Below, one piece after another: positions 47,415-60,500 of a stretch of 64,000 nucleotides of DNA. A program made the position numbers and the translations under genes. The stretch comes from Diphasiastrum complanatum (Eukaryota; Streptophyta; Lycopodiopsida; Lycopodiales; Lycopodiaceae): positions 27,251,540 through 27,315,539 of the forward strand of contig CM055111.1 of the NCBI GenBank assembly GCA_029204225.1. Direction: 5' to 3'. The stretch's first letter is position 1, and every line of letters begins with the position of its first letter. The notes under the pieces are model-generated. The model had not been told where the DNA came from, ran no database searches, and was given only the letters and a program-made list of their open reading frames with translations.

Positions 47415-47610
47415 GTCTATTAGTTCTAGTTTGTGTGACTATTTTGCGATCACTGATATGGATCTAATGCATTACTATCTAGGCAAAGAAGTATGGCAAA
47501 ACTTAGACAATATAAGCTTACGCAAGCAAAATATGCTCATGAAATTCTAGAGAGATTTCATATGTCTGATTGTAAGCCATTGACTTTGCTTAGTGAAGTT
47601 ACTAAGAAAT
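47415..47610 (+). pseudogene. Ty1/copia RT C-terminal scrap
   Basis: FAITDMDLMHYYLGKEVWQ then QAKYAHEILERFHMSDCKPL in shifted frames. It is similar to the RT end at 57.55-57.7 kb. It lies head-to-head with the minus-strand RNase H, so two insertions or an inversion are implied. Confidence 0.75.
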
Positions 47611-48780
47611 TATAATGTCTTGATGAGAGTGGTCTCTCTCAACTTATTCTCTCAACACTAATCATTTGATGAGTCTTTTAAAAATAAACTGAGCTATCAA
47701 TACCAATGCTTTGTTCAAAAAATAGTTCTAATTTATGATCTTTTGAGGTGCTTATGATTACTTCACATTATATAACCAAATATGGTTTTTATTTGTAAGT
47801 GCCTCATTCAAGCCAAGTGGTTGTGAAAACTATCCTCAACAATAATCCATGTCATGCATGAAACTATGCATACACTCTCTCTCTCTCTCTCTTTTATAAT
47901 GACACTTTCAATTTTAGCTTTTGGTTGCTCTCAGGTTCTTGATGATTTGTATCGTATGTTGTCATACCCTTGTAAGTTTTGATTATAACTACATGTGGAT
48001 TGGTGGAGAGAGCTTGAATATATCACTACTCATTCATAGTAGTGGATAAAAAAGTTGTATCATTGCAACCAAGGATTGGAAGTTAACATAGGTTTTGAGA
48101 ATAAGTATTCATTTAATGTGAATGGGACTTTTCCAAGGAGGTTGTTCATATCTACCTACATGGAGTATGCACAATTTGAGCTTGATTGCAATTATTTTGA
48201 TATAGAAGTCAATTAATTTTCAACATTCTAGAAATGATTTCAACATTTAAGAAATCATTTTGATATAAAAATCAAGGCAAATAGTCAAGTTTTCCAAGAT
48301 AGAATGCAATTTCCTAGATTCCAGCTTTTGTGCAATTTGATTGTATGAGACTTTAGGAGGAGCCAGAAGACAATTGAATGTAATGTCCCACATGTGTGAA
48401 ATAGGTGAAGTTGGTCCAAGCCTCAAGCTTTTTGTATATACTCCTTGATGGAGCTCATTTTGTAAGAATAATTTGAAGAGATCTTGAGAATTTTGCATCA
48501 AGCTAGTCTATCTCTCGATTTGCATGCATTTTGGTGGATCCAATGCTTTGATTAGTGTAAGTAAATGCTCTATGCTCTTTGTTTGTACAACAGGGTGATG
48601 TGAAGTAGATCTAGTTTTGGAGAGACGGATAAAGCTAGTGAGAATCATCTCACAGTTTGTTGTAAGACCTTCCATAGGAGTTGATAGCACATCATTATAA
48701 GATCCTATTGTGAGTGTGTAGCAACATCTTTTGCTTATCATTTGAGTTATTTTGACTTTAGATGGCTTCAATGGGTTCAT
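47611..48780. other. Unassigned DNA
   Basis: No recognised domain. A CACATGTGTGAAA word near 48391 and a short TC run near 47876 hint at old LTR material. Confidence 0.4.
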
Positions 48781-48839
48781 TTTTGTTGGAAACAAATGAG
48801 AGATCTATGAGTTTTTTGAGTCAATTTGGAGATTTGCCA

Positions 48840-49090
48840 ATTTTGCTTGTATTGCCTTCTCTCTCTGAATGAGCCCAAAAGTGGTATTTTCTCTCTCTAC
48901 CTGAGGAGAGGAGCTTTTTGGGACTTAGATTACTTCATGAAGTCTTCCACACATGTGAAACACCTTTGAATGCATGTAGAATGGTCTTTTTGCCTTACAT
49001 CTTGTCATTGATCTTGGATTTCAATCAATACGTGACTGTAGTGCATGAGCCAAGCTTAGGAGATCAATTTAACACACCTCTCATGCTTTT
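48840..49090 (+). repeat. 5' LTR remnant of the 49-kb element
   Basis: Aligns with the end of the 3' LTR: GAATGCATGTAG, TTTTTGCC, TTGATCTTGGATTTCAATC and TTAGGAGATCA recur near 51740-51840 with small changes. Confidence 0.65.
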
Positions 49091-49099
49091 ACTTAAAGT

Positions 49100-50937
49100 T
49101 TGAAGAAGAAGAAGATCAAGTGCTTTTATTGTCGCAAGAAAGGCCATTTATGCCACCAATTTCTTCAAGAAGAACAATCAACTCAAGCAAGCCAACATCT
49201 CTAATGAGAAAGAAGACTATATTGCAAGTGATGAAGAAGGCTCTCTTATGGCATCAAGCTTCTCCTCTTCCACCTTCAACAAGGATGACTCATGTTATAT
49301 TGATAGTGGATCATCTTCACATATGTGTGGCTCCAAGCAACCTTTTTCATCTATTATGCCTTATGAAGGAGTCAAGAAGACCATATACATTGCAAGTGAG
49401 CATGAGTGCAATATTGAAGGAGTCGGGATTATTCCCTTGAAGCTTGCAACTTCTAAAGATCTCTTTCTCAGCAATGTTCTTTTTGTCCCAAAGCTTACAA
49501 AGAACATCTCAAGTGCTGGCCAACTTCTTGATAGTGGCCTTGATGTCAATTTCTATATCGACAATTGTGTGATCAAGAAGGATGATGAGATCCTCGCATA
49601 TGGATCAAGATTTGAAGGCATCTACAAATTGGATCCAAGTGGAAGTGCAAACTCTCTTGATATATCTTATATGTCCAATATTTCAAAGGAGGATGATCAC
49701 ACAAGATGCACGTATTTTCTCTCTTCAAGATTTATGGTGTATGATTATTCCCTATTATTCAAAGCATATGTTGAGAAGCAATTCTCATTGAAGATCAAAG
49801 CTTTGAGGAGTATTGAAACTCTTGAAGGAATAGCACCATATGAAGTTTTATTCAAGATGAAGCCTAAGGTTGATCACCTTAGTGAACTTGGTAGTGCTTG
49901 CTTTGCACATATTCCCTTGGAAACAAGGAGGAAAGTTGATCCAAACAAAAGGTTCATGATTGGATACTCATCCATCAAGGAGGCCTTTAGTGCCTTTACA
50001 CTCTCTATTTCAAAAGTGGTTGTGAATAGAGATGCCATACTGCATGAAGATTCAATCTTGGAAGTGGCCGAGATCAAGGCTTCTCAAGAAGCATCACAAG
50101 TTATCTTTTTTGAAGGCATTCAAGTTGTGATGGGGCAGAGGTGTTATGAGGAGTCTCCTCTTCATATGATTTCAAGAAGATCTTCAAGATGCATGGCTGA
50201 GTCTTTATGGCTCACCTTACATGGAAAAGAAGGGCATATTTCATGTAGTATCTACTACATCACATTTATATATTGTTCTCTTCCTTTACTTGATATGCAA
50301 TCTTGCTTTACTAAATTTTTTGGATCTCAAAGTTCAAGAAAGACTATACTAGTTATGTATGATGATTATGGTATGGACATGTTTTTTTTTGTCATTATTG
50401 ACTTAGATATGTTTCCAAACATTTTGAAAGCAAGATATTGTATTATCAAAAGTATACTCTTGGTTCTAGTAAGAACAAGATTGAGCTTGTTACTCACTTT
50501 TTTGAAAATCATGTTTTCACATGCTTCGAGGCAAATTGTGAGCTCCTCTTGAGATTAAGTGAAGCATCCAAAGTGGACACTTACATTCATGAGAGAGTAA
50601 TCAGCCTAAAAAAGATCAAGATAGTATTTGATATCAAGATTAGATCCATCATGGATATAGTTCATTGTATGTGGACTAGTCAAGATAGAAAGCATAATCT
50701 TGATGATCATCATTTTTTCACATCTTATGATCTTGATCTCCATGACCCTTATGAGGCTTGGAAGGCTCGGATTTCTCTATTTATGGTGCAGCCATCATTC
50801 AAGTGGAGCTCTCAAATCAAAGTCCATCATCAAGCATGGAGGAAGCACATGGTCAGAGTGACATATTGGTGGAATGATCTTCAAAGTTTTTGGCAAATGA
50901 TTTCTACCAAGGAAGTCTTATCATGGATATGGTGAGG
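49100..50937 (+). pseudogene. Gag tail, protease and trimmed integrase, then unknown sequence
   Basis: A knuckle CFYCRKKGHLCHQF (last Cys lost) sits near 49108. From 49248 one frame reads protease (YIDSGSSSHM), LFVPKLTKNIS, then SSRFMVYDYSLLFKAYVEKQ, a jump to IAPYEVLF (GAG-pre-integrase and most of the integrase core are deleted), and integrase C-terminus (FGSACFAH-like, RFMIGYSSIKEAF). After about 50090 the text matches no RT. A second frame (50438-50935) reads RLSEASKVDTYIHERVISLK and YEAWKARISLFMVQPSFKW, unrecognised. The block 50558-50581 matches segment X of the 3339-9198 element at 23 of 24 bases. Confidence 0.8.
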
Positions 50938-51052
50938 GTGCTGCTATGATGGATCCCTTGGCTAATCTTCACTTCTTATGCTTACCAAAGGATCCACTCA
51001 AAAATCTTTAGAAGCTACTCAAGTGATCTAGTACCTTTCCAAGCTATTTTTT

Positions 51053-51061
51053 GAGGAGGAG
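51053..51061 (+). promoter_or_regulatory. Polypurine tract
   Basis: GAGGAGGAG just before the LTR start, identical to the tract at 13466-13474. Confidence 0.8.
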
Positions 51062-51910
51062 TGTGAGAAATTGGAAAAATTCTAGCTTGGTATTCCTATG
51101 TTAGAAATTTGTGAGTGAATCTCACATGTGTGGAGGATTTTCCCACGTATGGAGAATTGTAAAATAAATTAAAAATGTTTGTTATAGGAGTCTCATAAAG
51201 TCAAGCTTCTAGGTGTCATTAGTAGATTGAGCCATTTTTGGCTTTAGAGGTCAATTAGTGAAGTACACTTGTTTTGTCATTATTAGGCCAAAAGCACGAG
51301 TGGAAAACTCAAGCTAAATAGGTTCTTTACAAGTGTCTTTAGTTAGTTTGATGTGTGACAAGTCAAAGTTCAAGAGGTCCAATAGAATTAAGAGGTGGAA
51401 GTACCATTGGTCCAATATGATTTGAGATAGGCTTGAGAATGGTCCAATAGAATGGAGAGATGGATGCATCAATGGTCCAATATGAATAAGAGGTGGCAAA
51501 AGTGTGGTCCAATCATGTTTGAGCATTGTGTTAGCTCATGGATCTATAGTATCATTGTACTTCTCATTTTGATCTAATTGATTTGGAGATTGTGTGGATT
51601 TTGAGACTAAGTGATTTTCTAGCATTCTCTCTCTACCGAGAGCTATTGTTAGTCTTCTCTCTACTCAAGGAGAGCAATTTATTTTTACTTATTTTATTTT
51701 TTGAACACTTCCCACACGTGTGTGTGAGCTTTGGAAGTGAGTAAATGCATGTAGTAGTGTGTTTTTGCCATTGAATTGAAGATTGATCTTGAATCTCAAT
51801 CTAGTCTTGATCTTTGTGCATCCACACACCTTAGGAGATCACAATCACATGTTGTGGACACTCCACACGTGTGAAATTCAACATTTTCATCCAATTGTGA
51901 GTAAATTTGA
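51062..51910 (+). repeat. 3' LTR of the 49-kb element (right edge approximate)
   Basis: Starts TGTGAGAAATTGG. It contains G-box palindromes CACACGTGTG at 51713-51722 and 51864-51873 and CACATGTGTG near 51123. The end is placed near CCAATTGTGAG. Confidence 0.65.
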
Positions 51911-52075
51911 GATCTTCCTTCATGACTAGTTTTTGTCTACAATTTGCTTGATGACTGCTAGTGGCATTTGGTTTTTTGTAATGATTAGAAGGATTGGAGA
52001 ATTGTTGGAGGGTTTGCGGATCCCAAGGCAATCCTAACCCTAGTTAACAAGTGCGAGGGATTTGGCACTTGCATG

Positions 52076-52746
52076 TGTAAGTCCAACCCAATGATCACAT
52101 AGTGATTTGATTAATTAGAAAGTCAATAGAAAGACTTTAGGCCTTTTTGCGGATCTTTTAATGTCGCAGGGCCTAAATGTCAAGTTCGTGAATAAAGTTG
52201 GGTTTCCCTCCAATTTGGATGGTTCCCACTCTTTTTTAAATTTGAATAATTAGGGAGGCAGAAATGGACCAATAGGATTCAGAGGCCGGGGTCCTCCTCT
52301 TTTCTATAAAAAAGGACCAACTCGAGTTCCTACACATGTTCATTCTTCATTTCAATAAAGAAGATTGGTTCTCTTGTGAAAGGGATTTATGAATGTCCTT
52401 GCTCTCTATCACTTTTCCTCCATCTCTCATGATTTTATTGTGTTTTGCTAATTATTGGATCTGATTGTTATTGGGATTGCATGTTTTTATACTTTTTATG
52501 AGAGAGAAAGGGAGAGAGAGAAAGAGTAGGCTATCTTGTTGTGGATCTAGTGGTAGTGGATGTAGTGTTAATGCTTAGGGTTAATGGATGTTAGAGCTAG
52601 ATGTGAATCTTCCAATCATGTCAAAATCTGAACTATACTATCGCTCTCATGGGAACGAATCTATGCGTGACAACTAACTTCATCTCTTTGATGCTAGATT
52701 GATTAGATCTTGGATTGAGGTTAGGCAAGGAAAGAAACCCACTACA
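52076..52746 (+). repeat. Probable Ty3/gypsy 5' LTR
   Basis: Candidate start TGTAAGTCC and end CCCACTACA immediately before the gypsy PBS. It contains TATAAAAA at 52305 and AATAAAG at 52354. The left edge is tentative. Confidence 0.5.
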
Positions 52747-52749
52747 ATT

Positions 52750-52768
52750 TGGCACCGTTGCCAGGGAG
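52750..52768 (+). promoter_or_regulatory. Ty3/gypsy PBS
   Basis: TGGCACCGTTGCCAGGGAG, two transitions away from the TGGCGCCGTTGCCGGGGA-type PBS of plant Athila/Tat-like gypsy elements. Confidence 0.8.
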
Positions 52769-53974
52769 CTACACCAATTTTTCAGTTTTCAGCATGTTTG
52801 TTGGATGGTTAGCTTGTATTAGGCATCTTGTCTTGGCATGAATAGTGTTAGATCTGCATCTAGGGTTAGTTTGGGAGTGATTTTGTCTGATTTGAGTAGA
52901 TTTGCTTGTTTGAAATCTAATTTAATTGTGGAACAGGGAAAGCTATTCAGATCACCAACCGTAAGATCCATTTGGATCTGAGATATTAGAAAAAACAACA
53001 AAAATCAGTCAAATTTGTCAGATTTTGGTCAAAAGGAGGCAAAAATCATCATCAGAGCTGATACTTTTTGTCCTCTTTCAAGAAAACTTTGCCGAGTTGC
53101 AACACTTTCGGTTTTGATCACAAAACCTTCAGTTTGAAAGACGAACAATCCTTCCCAGCAAATTTCCAAAAACATAAAAAAAACCATGAAAAATCACCAA
53201 AACCCTAAAAATATAAAAAAAAGAACATTTGCCCAATTCGCTATGCATAGGTGTGATTCAGATCTATCTACGGCCAGGTCGGCGAAGAATAATATCAGAA
53301 ATAGAAGGTTTTCTCAGAGGATCAGTTGTCGTATTGCCATATTTTCTTCAAAAAAGTCTCTTTTTTGCAAAAATACCACTATTACTTTTGATTCTTCATC
53401 AAAACCTTTGACGAGCATCCAGATCATTCTATTTATAGTAAAATACTATTTTTGAGTTTGACGAACATTCTTCTTATCCAGATCATCAAAAATCTTGATT
53501 TTTACCCTCGTCAAACTACATAAACTGTGTTTTTTGGTGCCAAAAACCTTCGTCGGATTTGCCCTAGCTTTATCTGTGTCAGATTTTGAATCTGAGAGTT
53601 CGGCGAAGGTTATTTCCTTAGAAATTGTCAGAAAAACTTGATCAGAGAGTTTTTTTTTTTTTCCAAAATAGCACTACTGAACCATCGCCGAGCCAATCTT
53701 CACCTAGAGAACCTTCGCTAGTACTATTTTTAGGTTTTGATTTTTCAAATCAAGTCTCTGTCAAAATTTGGGTCAAATCTGATACAGTCTGGTTTGGATT
53801 TTGAGAAATTTTTCTTTTTTGAGAAGTATCGGTTGATTGAATTTCAAAATCTTTTTTACGATATAGAAATCTGATTCTTGAAAAGTGGAATAGATCTAGC
53901 TGATCTGATCTGAGAGGGTTTTAATTGAAAATCTAGATTTAATCTCATTGTCTGCTTGATTTGAATCTGTGAAG
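52769..53974. other. Long untranslated leader of the gypsy element
   Basis: 1.2 kb between PBS and gag ATG. It is rich in ACCTTCG/CGAAGGT and TCGTCAAA words. No protein recognised. Confidence 0.6.
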
Positions 53975-55766
53975 ATGGCTGCCCTTGGAGCTGCTCTTGG
54001 AGGTGCTCAAGTCAATCCAATCATTGTTAGAAGAGCACCCCATTTGGATCTACCCAAATACAACGGATTAACAAATCCAATTAGATTTCTTCATATCTAT
54101 GCTGAATCTTGTGAAGTCTGTGGCAAAAATTTTTCCCAAGATAAACTTAAACTTTTTTCTATGGCCTTAATAGGCGCAGTGCAAGATTGGTACTATAATC
54201 AAGATAATACTGAACGTACATATTGGGAGATTGTTAAAAGAGCCCTTATCACACGATTCAAACCTCAGAAGTTTATGGAAGACCCTTTCCTACTTTTAAG
54301 TAGAATTAAAATGAAAAAGCGAGAAATGGTTTGAGATTACATTGAATGGGTGAAATGCCTCAGATCTGAGTGCAAACCTGAGTTGATTAACGAAAATGCC
54401 ATGATTATGTAGTTTTTGTCAAGTTTACCTAAAATGATCAGACGTCAGCTGAAACACCATAATGAGTATGCACTTTTGCAAAATGCTATGGATGATGCAA
54501 TTCGGGAGGAGGATGAAGATTCAGATGATGAGTCGATTATCAGTATTGTTGCCTTATACAACAGGGCAGACCACTACAACATCCACCACTATTGCATCAA
54601 CGAATGTCAACGCTACTGTAGAAACGATGCTCAATGAGTTCGAGAAACTTGGGAAGAACTAGCAGAAACAGATTGAAAAGTTGCAGTCACAATTTGATGA
54701 GAAGATCAAAGCATTGGAAGATTTCCATGGACAAGCGAACAAGGAACCTGAGAAGTTTGCAAAGACTTTTCCTACAAGGGAAAATTTCTGGTGTTCTATT
54801 TGTATAGGAAATCACACAGTGAATGAGTGTCTTTAATTGAAAAAACGAATGAAAATCAATGTATGCCATTTGTGCAATTCGCCTGATCATGAGACTGCTT
54901 TTTGCAACTTTAATCCTCGGATTATTTAACAATGGTATGCCCAAATGGGATATCGAGAACCACAATATGGAGGAAATTTAACAGCCAGACCTTATCTACT
55001 CTTGGATACCTGGAATGTCTAGCCTTACCTGCTCCACCAAAGCACTCCGCTCCTTCTGCCAATTTGATGGAGCCAGAACCGTACAGAAATGCTGAGCAAT
55101 GGAACTATGGTAATGATCAAGAAGGTGGATCTTCAGAATAGTATGCTATTTATGTTGTCACGCAACAACAAGCACATAAAAACTCAAGCTATTGTACTCA
55201 CTGTTAATATTTATCAAAGTGCAATTTTTGTCTCACTATTGTGTCATTCATTTGTGCATTCTAACTGGACCAGAGCACCACTTGGATGCTTTGCATGTGG
55301 AGAGAATCACAGAGTTGCAGAATGTCCAAATAAAGAAAAAATTGTACCATTCTGTCGTAATTGTGGTTATGGGCATTGCTATAAAGACTGTCTAGCAAGA
55401 CCGAAGCCACCAATAGCTACAGCTCCTTTAAATTTGATAACAATCAAGCGAAGACCAGTAGCTCAGAATAAGCCAAGTGTACCCTTGATGGTGGCCACCA
55501 GAGCACAGAAGCAGAAAGAACCAGTAGCGAAACTAGTATCTACTGATTCTATACCGTTAACTGATGTACCAACAACATCTGGAGTCTATCCAAATCTTCA
55601 TACAGAAAGAAGAAGATATCAGGATATGAGGCAATGGATTAAACATCTACAAGAAGAAGAGGAGCTTGAAGCTACTAAAGCAACAGCCGAAGTTTGTTCT
55701 TCACCATTGCAGCCACCAAGAAATTCACGTATAGATAGGAATGATCAGTTGCATCATCATGAATAA
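53975..55766 (+). pseudogene. Ty3/gypsy Gag with four zinc knuckles
   Basis: ATG 53975 (MAALGAALGG). Gag core: LDLPKYNGLTNPIRFLHIY, FSMALIGAVQDWYYNQ and WEIVKRALITRFKPQKF. Stops at 54332 and 54410 and a shift near 54540 follow, then a coiled-coil-like stretch (KQIEKLQSQFDEKIKALE). Four Cys-His boxes: CSICIGNHTVNEC (54792-54830), CHLCNSPDHETAFC (54864-54905), CFACGENHRVAEC (from 55288) and CRNCGYGHCYKDC (55352-55391). The last two have only three residues between the second Cys and His. A Pro/Ala-rich linker leads to an acidic tail. No protease or RT follows. Confidence 0.8.
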
Positions 55767-56169
55767 CCCTCCAAGATGACTGAACCACAAACAGAACTGG
55801 TCATGAATATTTTGTCTAGTAAGATCAGCCTGTACGTATCTGATTACTCTTAAGAGAGCTTTTTAGTGGATCATACTAGGGTTCGCCATGTATTAAAGAG
55901 CTGACAATGTATGCAAGATCGACGGGCCTGATGGATATCATTGCATACATCAGAGATCTAGTTAAATCGAACTAACCAACTATCAAAATTACCATGGATA
56001 TCTATGATATCTCAAATTATTCTACATAGCAAGTTAGATAAATCATCTAATAATATTGCTATACAATCAAAAAACTAATAGGTATTTGTATTTATATCGC
56101 CTATCTAATTATTTATAATAGGATATTAGAGTTTTCATCCTCTGTGTGAATCCCTAAATCTATCATCTT
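55767..56169. other. Unassigned DNA
   Basis: AT-rich; no gypsy protease or RT seen after the Gag. Confidence 0.5.
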
Positions 56170-56960
56170 TATCTTTCGACAAATAGATCCCAAATTGTCA
56201 AAAGAGGCCTCCAAAAGTTGTTGGTGAATTTTGAATATCTATCACAGAATATTCTTGCACAAACCATGAAGCTTAAAAATATAATGGATAAATAAGTGAG
56301 CAACTCTAGGTCCCTTGAGGTTTTTTTACATGGAAAGAATTGGGCTTGCTTATTGAAGGTATCAATGATAAGCCTTGTTCATCCTTGTTATGTTGGCATA
56401 TTAGACATGCATTTACATAATGTCTTGTGTCTCAATGCATGTTAGGCCATAAAAGAACCTTTTTCAAGCATGTCCAAAATATGGAGGATTATGGCTTTCT
56501 TGAAGAATTTTGGTTCTAATGGCCATGTGTATATATAATTTATACTCTTTTAATCAATACCCAAATTTCATGATATAGTCTTTATGGCCTTGATCTTTCT
56601 CTAAAATTTTAAAGATATGTTGGTGGAAGTTTGCATCACTAGTGAACAAATCTTTGATAGGGATAAAGTCTTTATAATAGGTTATGGATATGTGGTTAAC
56701 TTTGAGTACACTTGGCTTCTTGGATAAAGTTGTTGAGGGAGAAGGTTTCTAAGGCTTTTATGGTCTTAACCAAGAAATAATTTTCTAAGAGGTAGTAAGG
56801 GCATGTACAATAGCTAAAAGCTTTGTCTCATATATTTCATATGGTATCTTGACCCCTTGAAGTCTTATACTTTTATAGGCTACGACATGGCCTTTTTGGT
56901 TAAAGACTTCTCTTAGGCAATCGGGACTTGCATCACTTCTAGAAAAGAAGGTTAATGGAG
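56170..56960 (-). pseudogene. Ty3/gypsy RNase H and integrase fragment
   Basis: Minus strand in shifting frames: RNase H text (QKGHVVAYKSIRL, PYEIYETKLLAIVHALTT) at about 56720-56950, then the zinc-finger end (LLWPNMH, RHYVNACLICQHNKDE) and integrase core remnants (QFFPCKKTS, DRYSKFTNNFWRPLL). It is opposite in direction to the Gag at 53975, so it belongs to another element. Confidence 0.75.
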
Positions 56961-57523
56961 GTCAAAAATGATAATGACGGGTCCTATGGTAAGGTAGGAA
57001 ACAAGTAGAGACAATCAAAGCATTGATCAATAAGTGTAATCCAACTCCACATGTGTGGAAATAAGGCTGTAGTATGGCCTGTAGACAATGTTTACAAAGT
57101 GCCAAAGCTGGGTTTCATTGGAAATCAAGAGTAATCACCATACAATGAGAGGAAACTCGAATTTCTCCTTGAGGCTCCAAAAAGTTTCTATCTTCTCACT
57201 ATGGAGAATGGGAATACATAGTAAAACACACTTCCTTTGCTAAGTTAGGTGAAAATCCAGCATGTAATAAGGAAGTAGACTCCACTTTCTTGCCCTAATG
57301 TGAAAACCCTAGCCTAGATCCAAGAGTCATGCTTGGTAGGTGCATGGTAGGTACAAATCTCATCAGAAATCATGGTCTAGATCTTACAAAGTAGGAATCA
57401 CTACCAAATTGACACAACCACTCCTCTTGACTCGTGGTAACCTACTTTAGGTGTGTGTGTACAAGTGGCACTTTGGCCATTACCAACAAACAATATTGAC
57501 AAAATGTACAATATTCTACATGG
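56961..57523. other. Unassigned DNA
   Basis: No recognised domain; contains a CCACATGTGTGG palindrome near 57049. Confidence 0.45.
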
Positions 57524-60500
57524 CTAGATTTGCCAATGTAGGCAATTTTTCACAATATTCACTGGTTTGCAATCCTGCAACCTAAACTTGTGCAGCAACT
57601 CTTTGACATACTTTACCTGTGTTAAACCCACTTCATGTCCTTTTTGCCACACCTCTACTCCAAGGCAATAATGCATCAGGCTGAGATCTGTCATCTTGAA
57701 TTGTTCCATGAGGTCTTTCTTGATCATGTCTATCATCTCTTGATTATTTTTTGTAATAATCAAGTCATCAACATAAAGAGCAATCAAAGCAACCATAACA
57801 TCAAAGCATAAGACATATAGACTTGGATCAGAATGTGTTCTCACCATCCCCTTTGAACAAAAGTAGGCATCAATCCTGCTGTACCACACATGTGGTGCCT
57901 GTTTAAGACCATAAAGCGCTTTCTTCAAGTGACATACTTTATTTTCTTGTCCCTTCGCTACAAAGCCTTCAGGTTGATCCATGAACACTTCTTCTAACTC
58001 ACCATTCAGAAAATCAGATTTCACATCCATCTGATACAAAGGCCAACCAAAATGTGAAGCTAAATCAACAAGTAGGTGTAGAGTATTCCACTTACATACT
58101 GGCGCAAAGGTCTCCTCATAGTCACTACCTTTATTTGAGCATACCCTTTAATCACCAATCTTGCCTTGTGCTTTGCTATACTACCATCTGCATGGTACTT
58201 AGTCCTGTATACCCATTTGCAACCAATGGGTTTCTTGCCAACTCTACTAAGTCCCATGTGTTGTGCTTGGCAACTGACTCCATCTCCTATCCCATGGCCT
58301 TGACCCAAATGTCATCATCCTTCGCTTCACCATAAGTTGAAGTTCTTTGCTTTGAATAATGCTAGATAAGAGAGCATAATTTACTTCATACCTTTTAGGT
58401 TGTGTATTTTCTCTTGTTGACTTTCGTAGCTCTCCTTGGCTAGATGATCCTGGAAAGTCATCCATGTCGCGGCTCTCCAACAATCTCTCAAACCACTTAG
58501 GGAGCTTCCTGTCAGGTGATCGGCTTCCTGGTGAAAATGTATCCCACGGTACATCCTTCTCCTTGCGTTTGTCACTTGCAACTTCAATCGTTCTTGCACC
58601 AAAAGGTTTGTCTCTACCTTCTTGAGGTGGAGTAGTGGTATCTTGAGATGTATCCTCATATTCATCACTTGGAAGGTCAATGAATGGATCATCATCAGGA
58701 GGTATCCTCACTATACCATCTTTCCCACTAGATGTATCTATCTTCTTAGCATCCTCATCTTCATACATCTTGGATTCATCAAAGATATAATCATGGCTTA
58801 CATGGATTTTGTTTTCCACTAGATCAAAACATCTGTAGCCCTTCACACGTTCATCATATCCTAGGAATATACACTTGATAGCTTTTACATCAAGTTTACG
58901 TGTTTCTTCCTTAGGAATGTGTACAAAGGCTTTACATCCAAAGATTTGCAAGTGGTTCACCTTTGGCTTCTTCTTCGTGAATGCTTCTTTAGGTGTTATC
59001 TTTGGTATGGCAATGGTAGGACTTCTATTTTGAAGATAGACTGCCGTATTGCATGCTTCTGACCAAAACTCTTTTGGTAGTTTCAACGTAGCTAGCATAG
59101 ATCTGGCACTTTACACAATCGTACGATTCTTACACTCAGCTACACCATTGAGAGCAGGGGTATGAGCTTGCGTAAATTGTCTTTTAGTCCCACATTGATC
59201 ACAAAGATCATTGAAGTCATTAGACTTGTACTCACCTCCACTATCTGATCTTAGGACTTTGATCTTCCTACCTGTCTGATTTTCGACCAATGCTTTGAAG
59301 CTCTTGAAATTGTCAAATGCATCCGATTTCTTCTTCAAGAAGTAGATCCACATCTTACGTGACATATCATCAATAAAGGTCATGAAATAGAACGCTTTAC
59401 CTAAGGACATGGTCCTCATAGGCCCACATAAATTTGTGTGGATCAAATCCAAGATGTTCTTTGCCCTTGCAACACCCCCTTTATTGAACTTCTCTTGATG
59501 CTGCTTCCCATATACACGTGATTTGCACATCGATTTCAAATGGTCTTCTATTGTAGGCAATCCTGTTACCATCTCGAATTTTGTCATCAAACTGAGGCTT
59601 CCCAAGTACAAGAGACCAAGCCTCTTATGCCACAACTTAGTTTGCGATGGAATGGACGATACGAGTCCATGTTGCCCCTTGATTATAGCATTCAACCTGT
59701 ACAATTTTGTATTGGGCTCCCTTACTCCATCCGCAATAACTTTGAACTTTTGGTTCACATCCTTCACAAAGCAACGATCATGGGCAAATTCTACTTTCAA
59801 CTTTTGATCAGTAATGACTCCAACAGAAAGTAGATTTTTCTTCAAACTTGGTACGTAAAGTACCTCCTTTATCATCCTACTTTTGTCATCATGTAGTTGG
59901 ATTGAAACGGTGCCTATCCCCTTGATCTTGCACACATCGCCATTTGCTTGTGAAACAGACGTTCCATCATCCAACACTTTTAAGCTACTGAACCAATTCT
60001 TGTTACATGTCATGTGTCTTGTGGCTCCCGAGTCAATATACCACGTTTGATCATCTTGACTAGATGACAATGCAGATATGAAGATGCTAGAGTCTTCAAT
60101 CTCACCCTCATTGACAAGGTTACCTGCTTGCTTTGGTTTCCCCTTGCCTTGTTCCGCCAGGAATTTACAACAGTCACTCTTCCAATGGCCCTTTTTACCA
60201 CAATGGAAGCACTTGCCTTTCTTCTTGGTCCTACTGGAAGATCTCTCATCCTCCCAAGTCTTGGCAAATTGCTATTTAGACTTATTCTTTCCCTTGCCCT
60301 TACCTTGTTTTTGGCATGTCGCAAGTGCCTTATCGTCAGTATTTTGAAGTCTAGCTTTCACCATTTCTCGCCGTTGCTCTTCCTGCATCAAGATTCATGT
60401 GAACTCATCAAAGGTTGGCAATCTTTCTCTTGATGCTATTCCACTCACAAACATCTGATACGGTTCTACAATGCCGCACAATGCATTGTGCACCAGCTCC

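Larger units (their letters stand above)
48781..51910 (+). mobile_element. Deletion-derived, RT-less Ty1/copia element
   Basis: An incomplete element: a 5' LTR remnant (about 48840-49090), a gag tail/PR/IN pseudogene, non-RT sequence, a purine tract (51053-51061) and a 3' LTR (from 51062). RT and RNase H are absent. The 5' LTR start, PBS and most of gag are lost. Confidence 0.75.
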
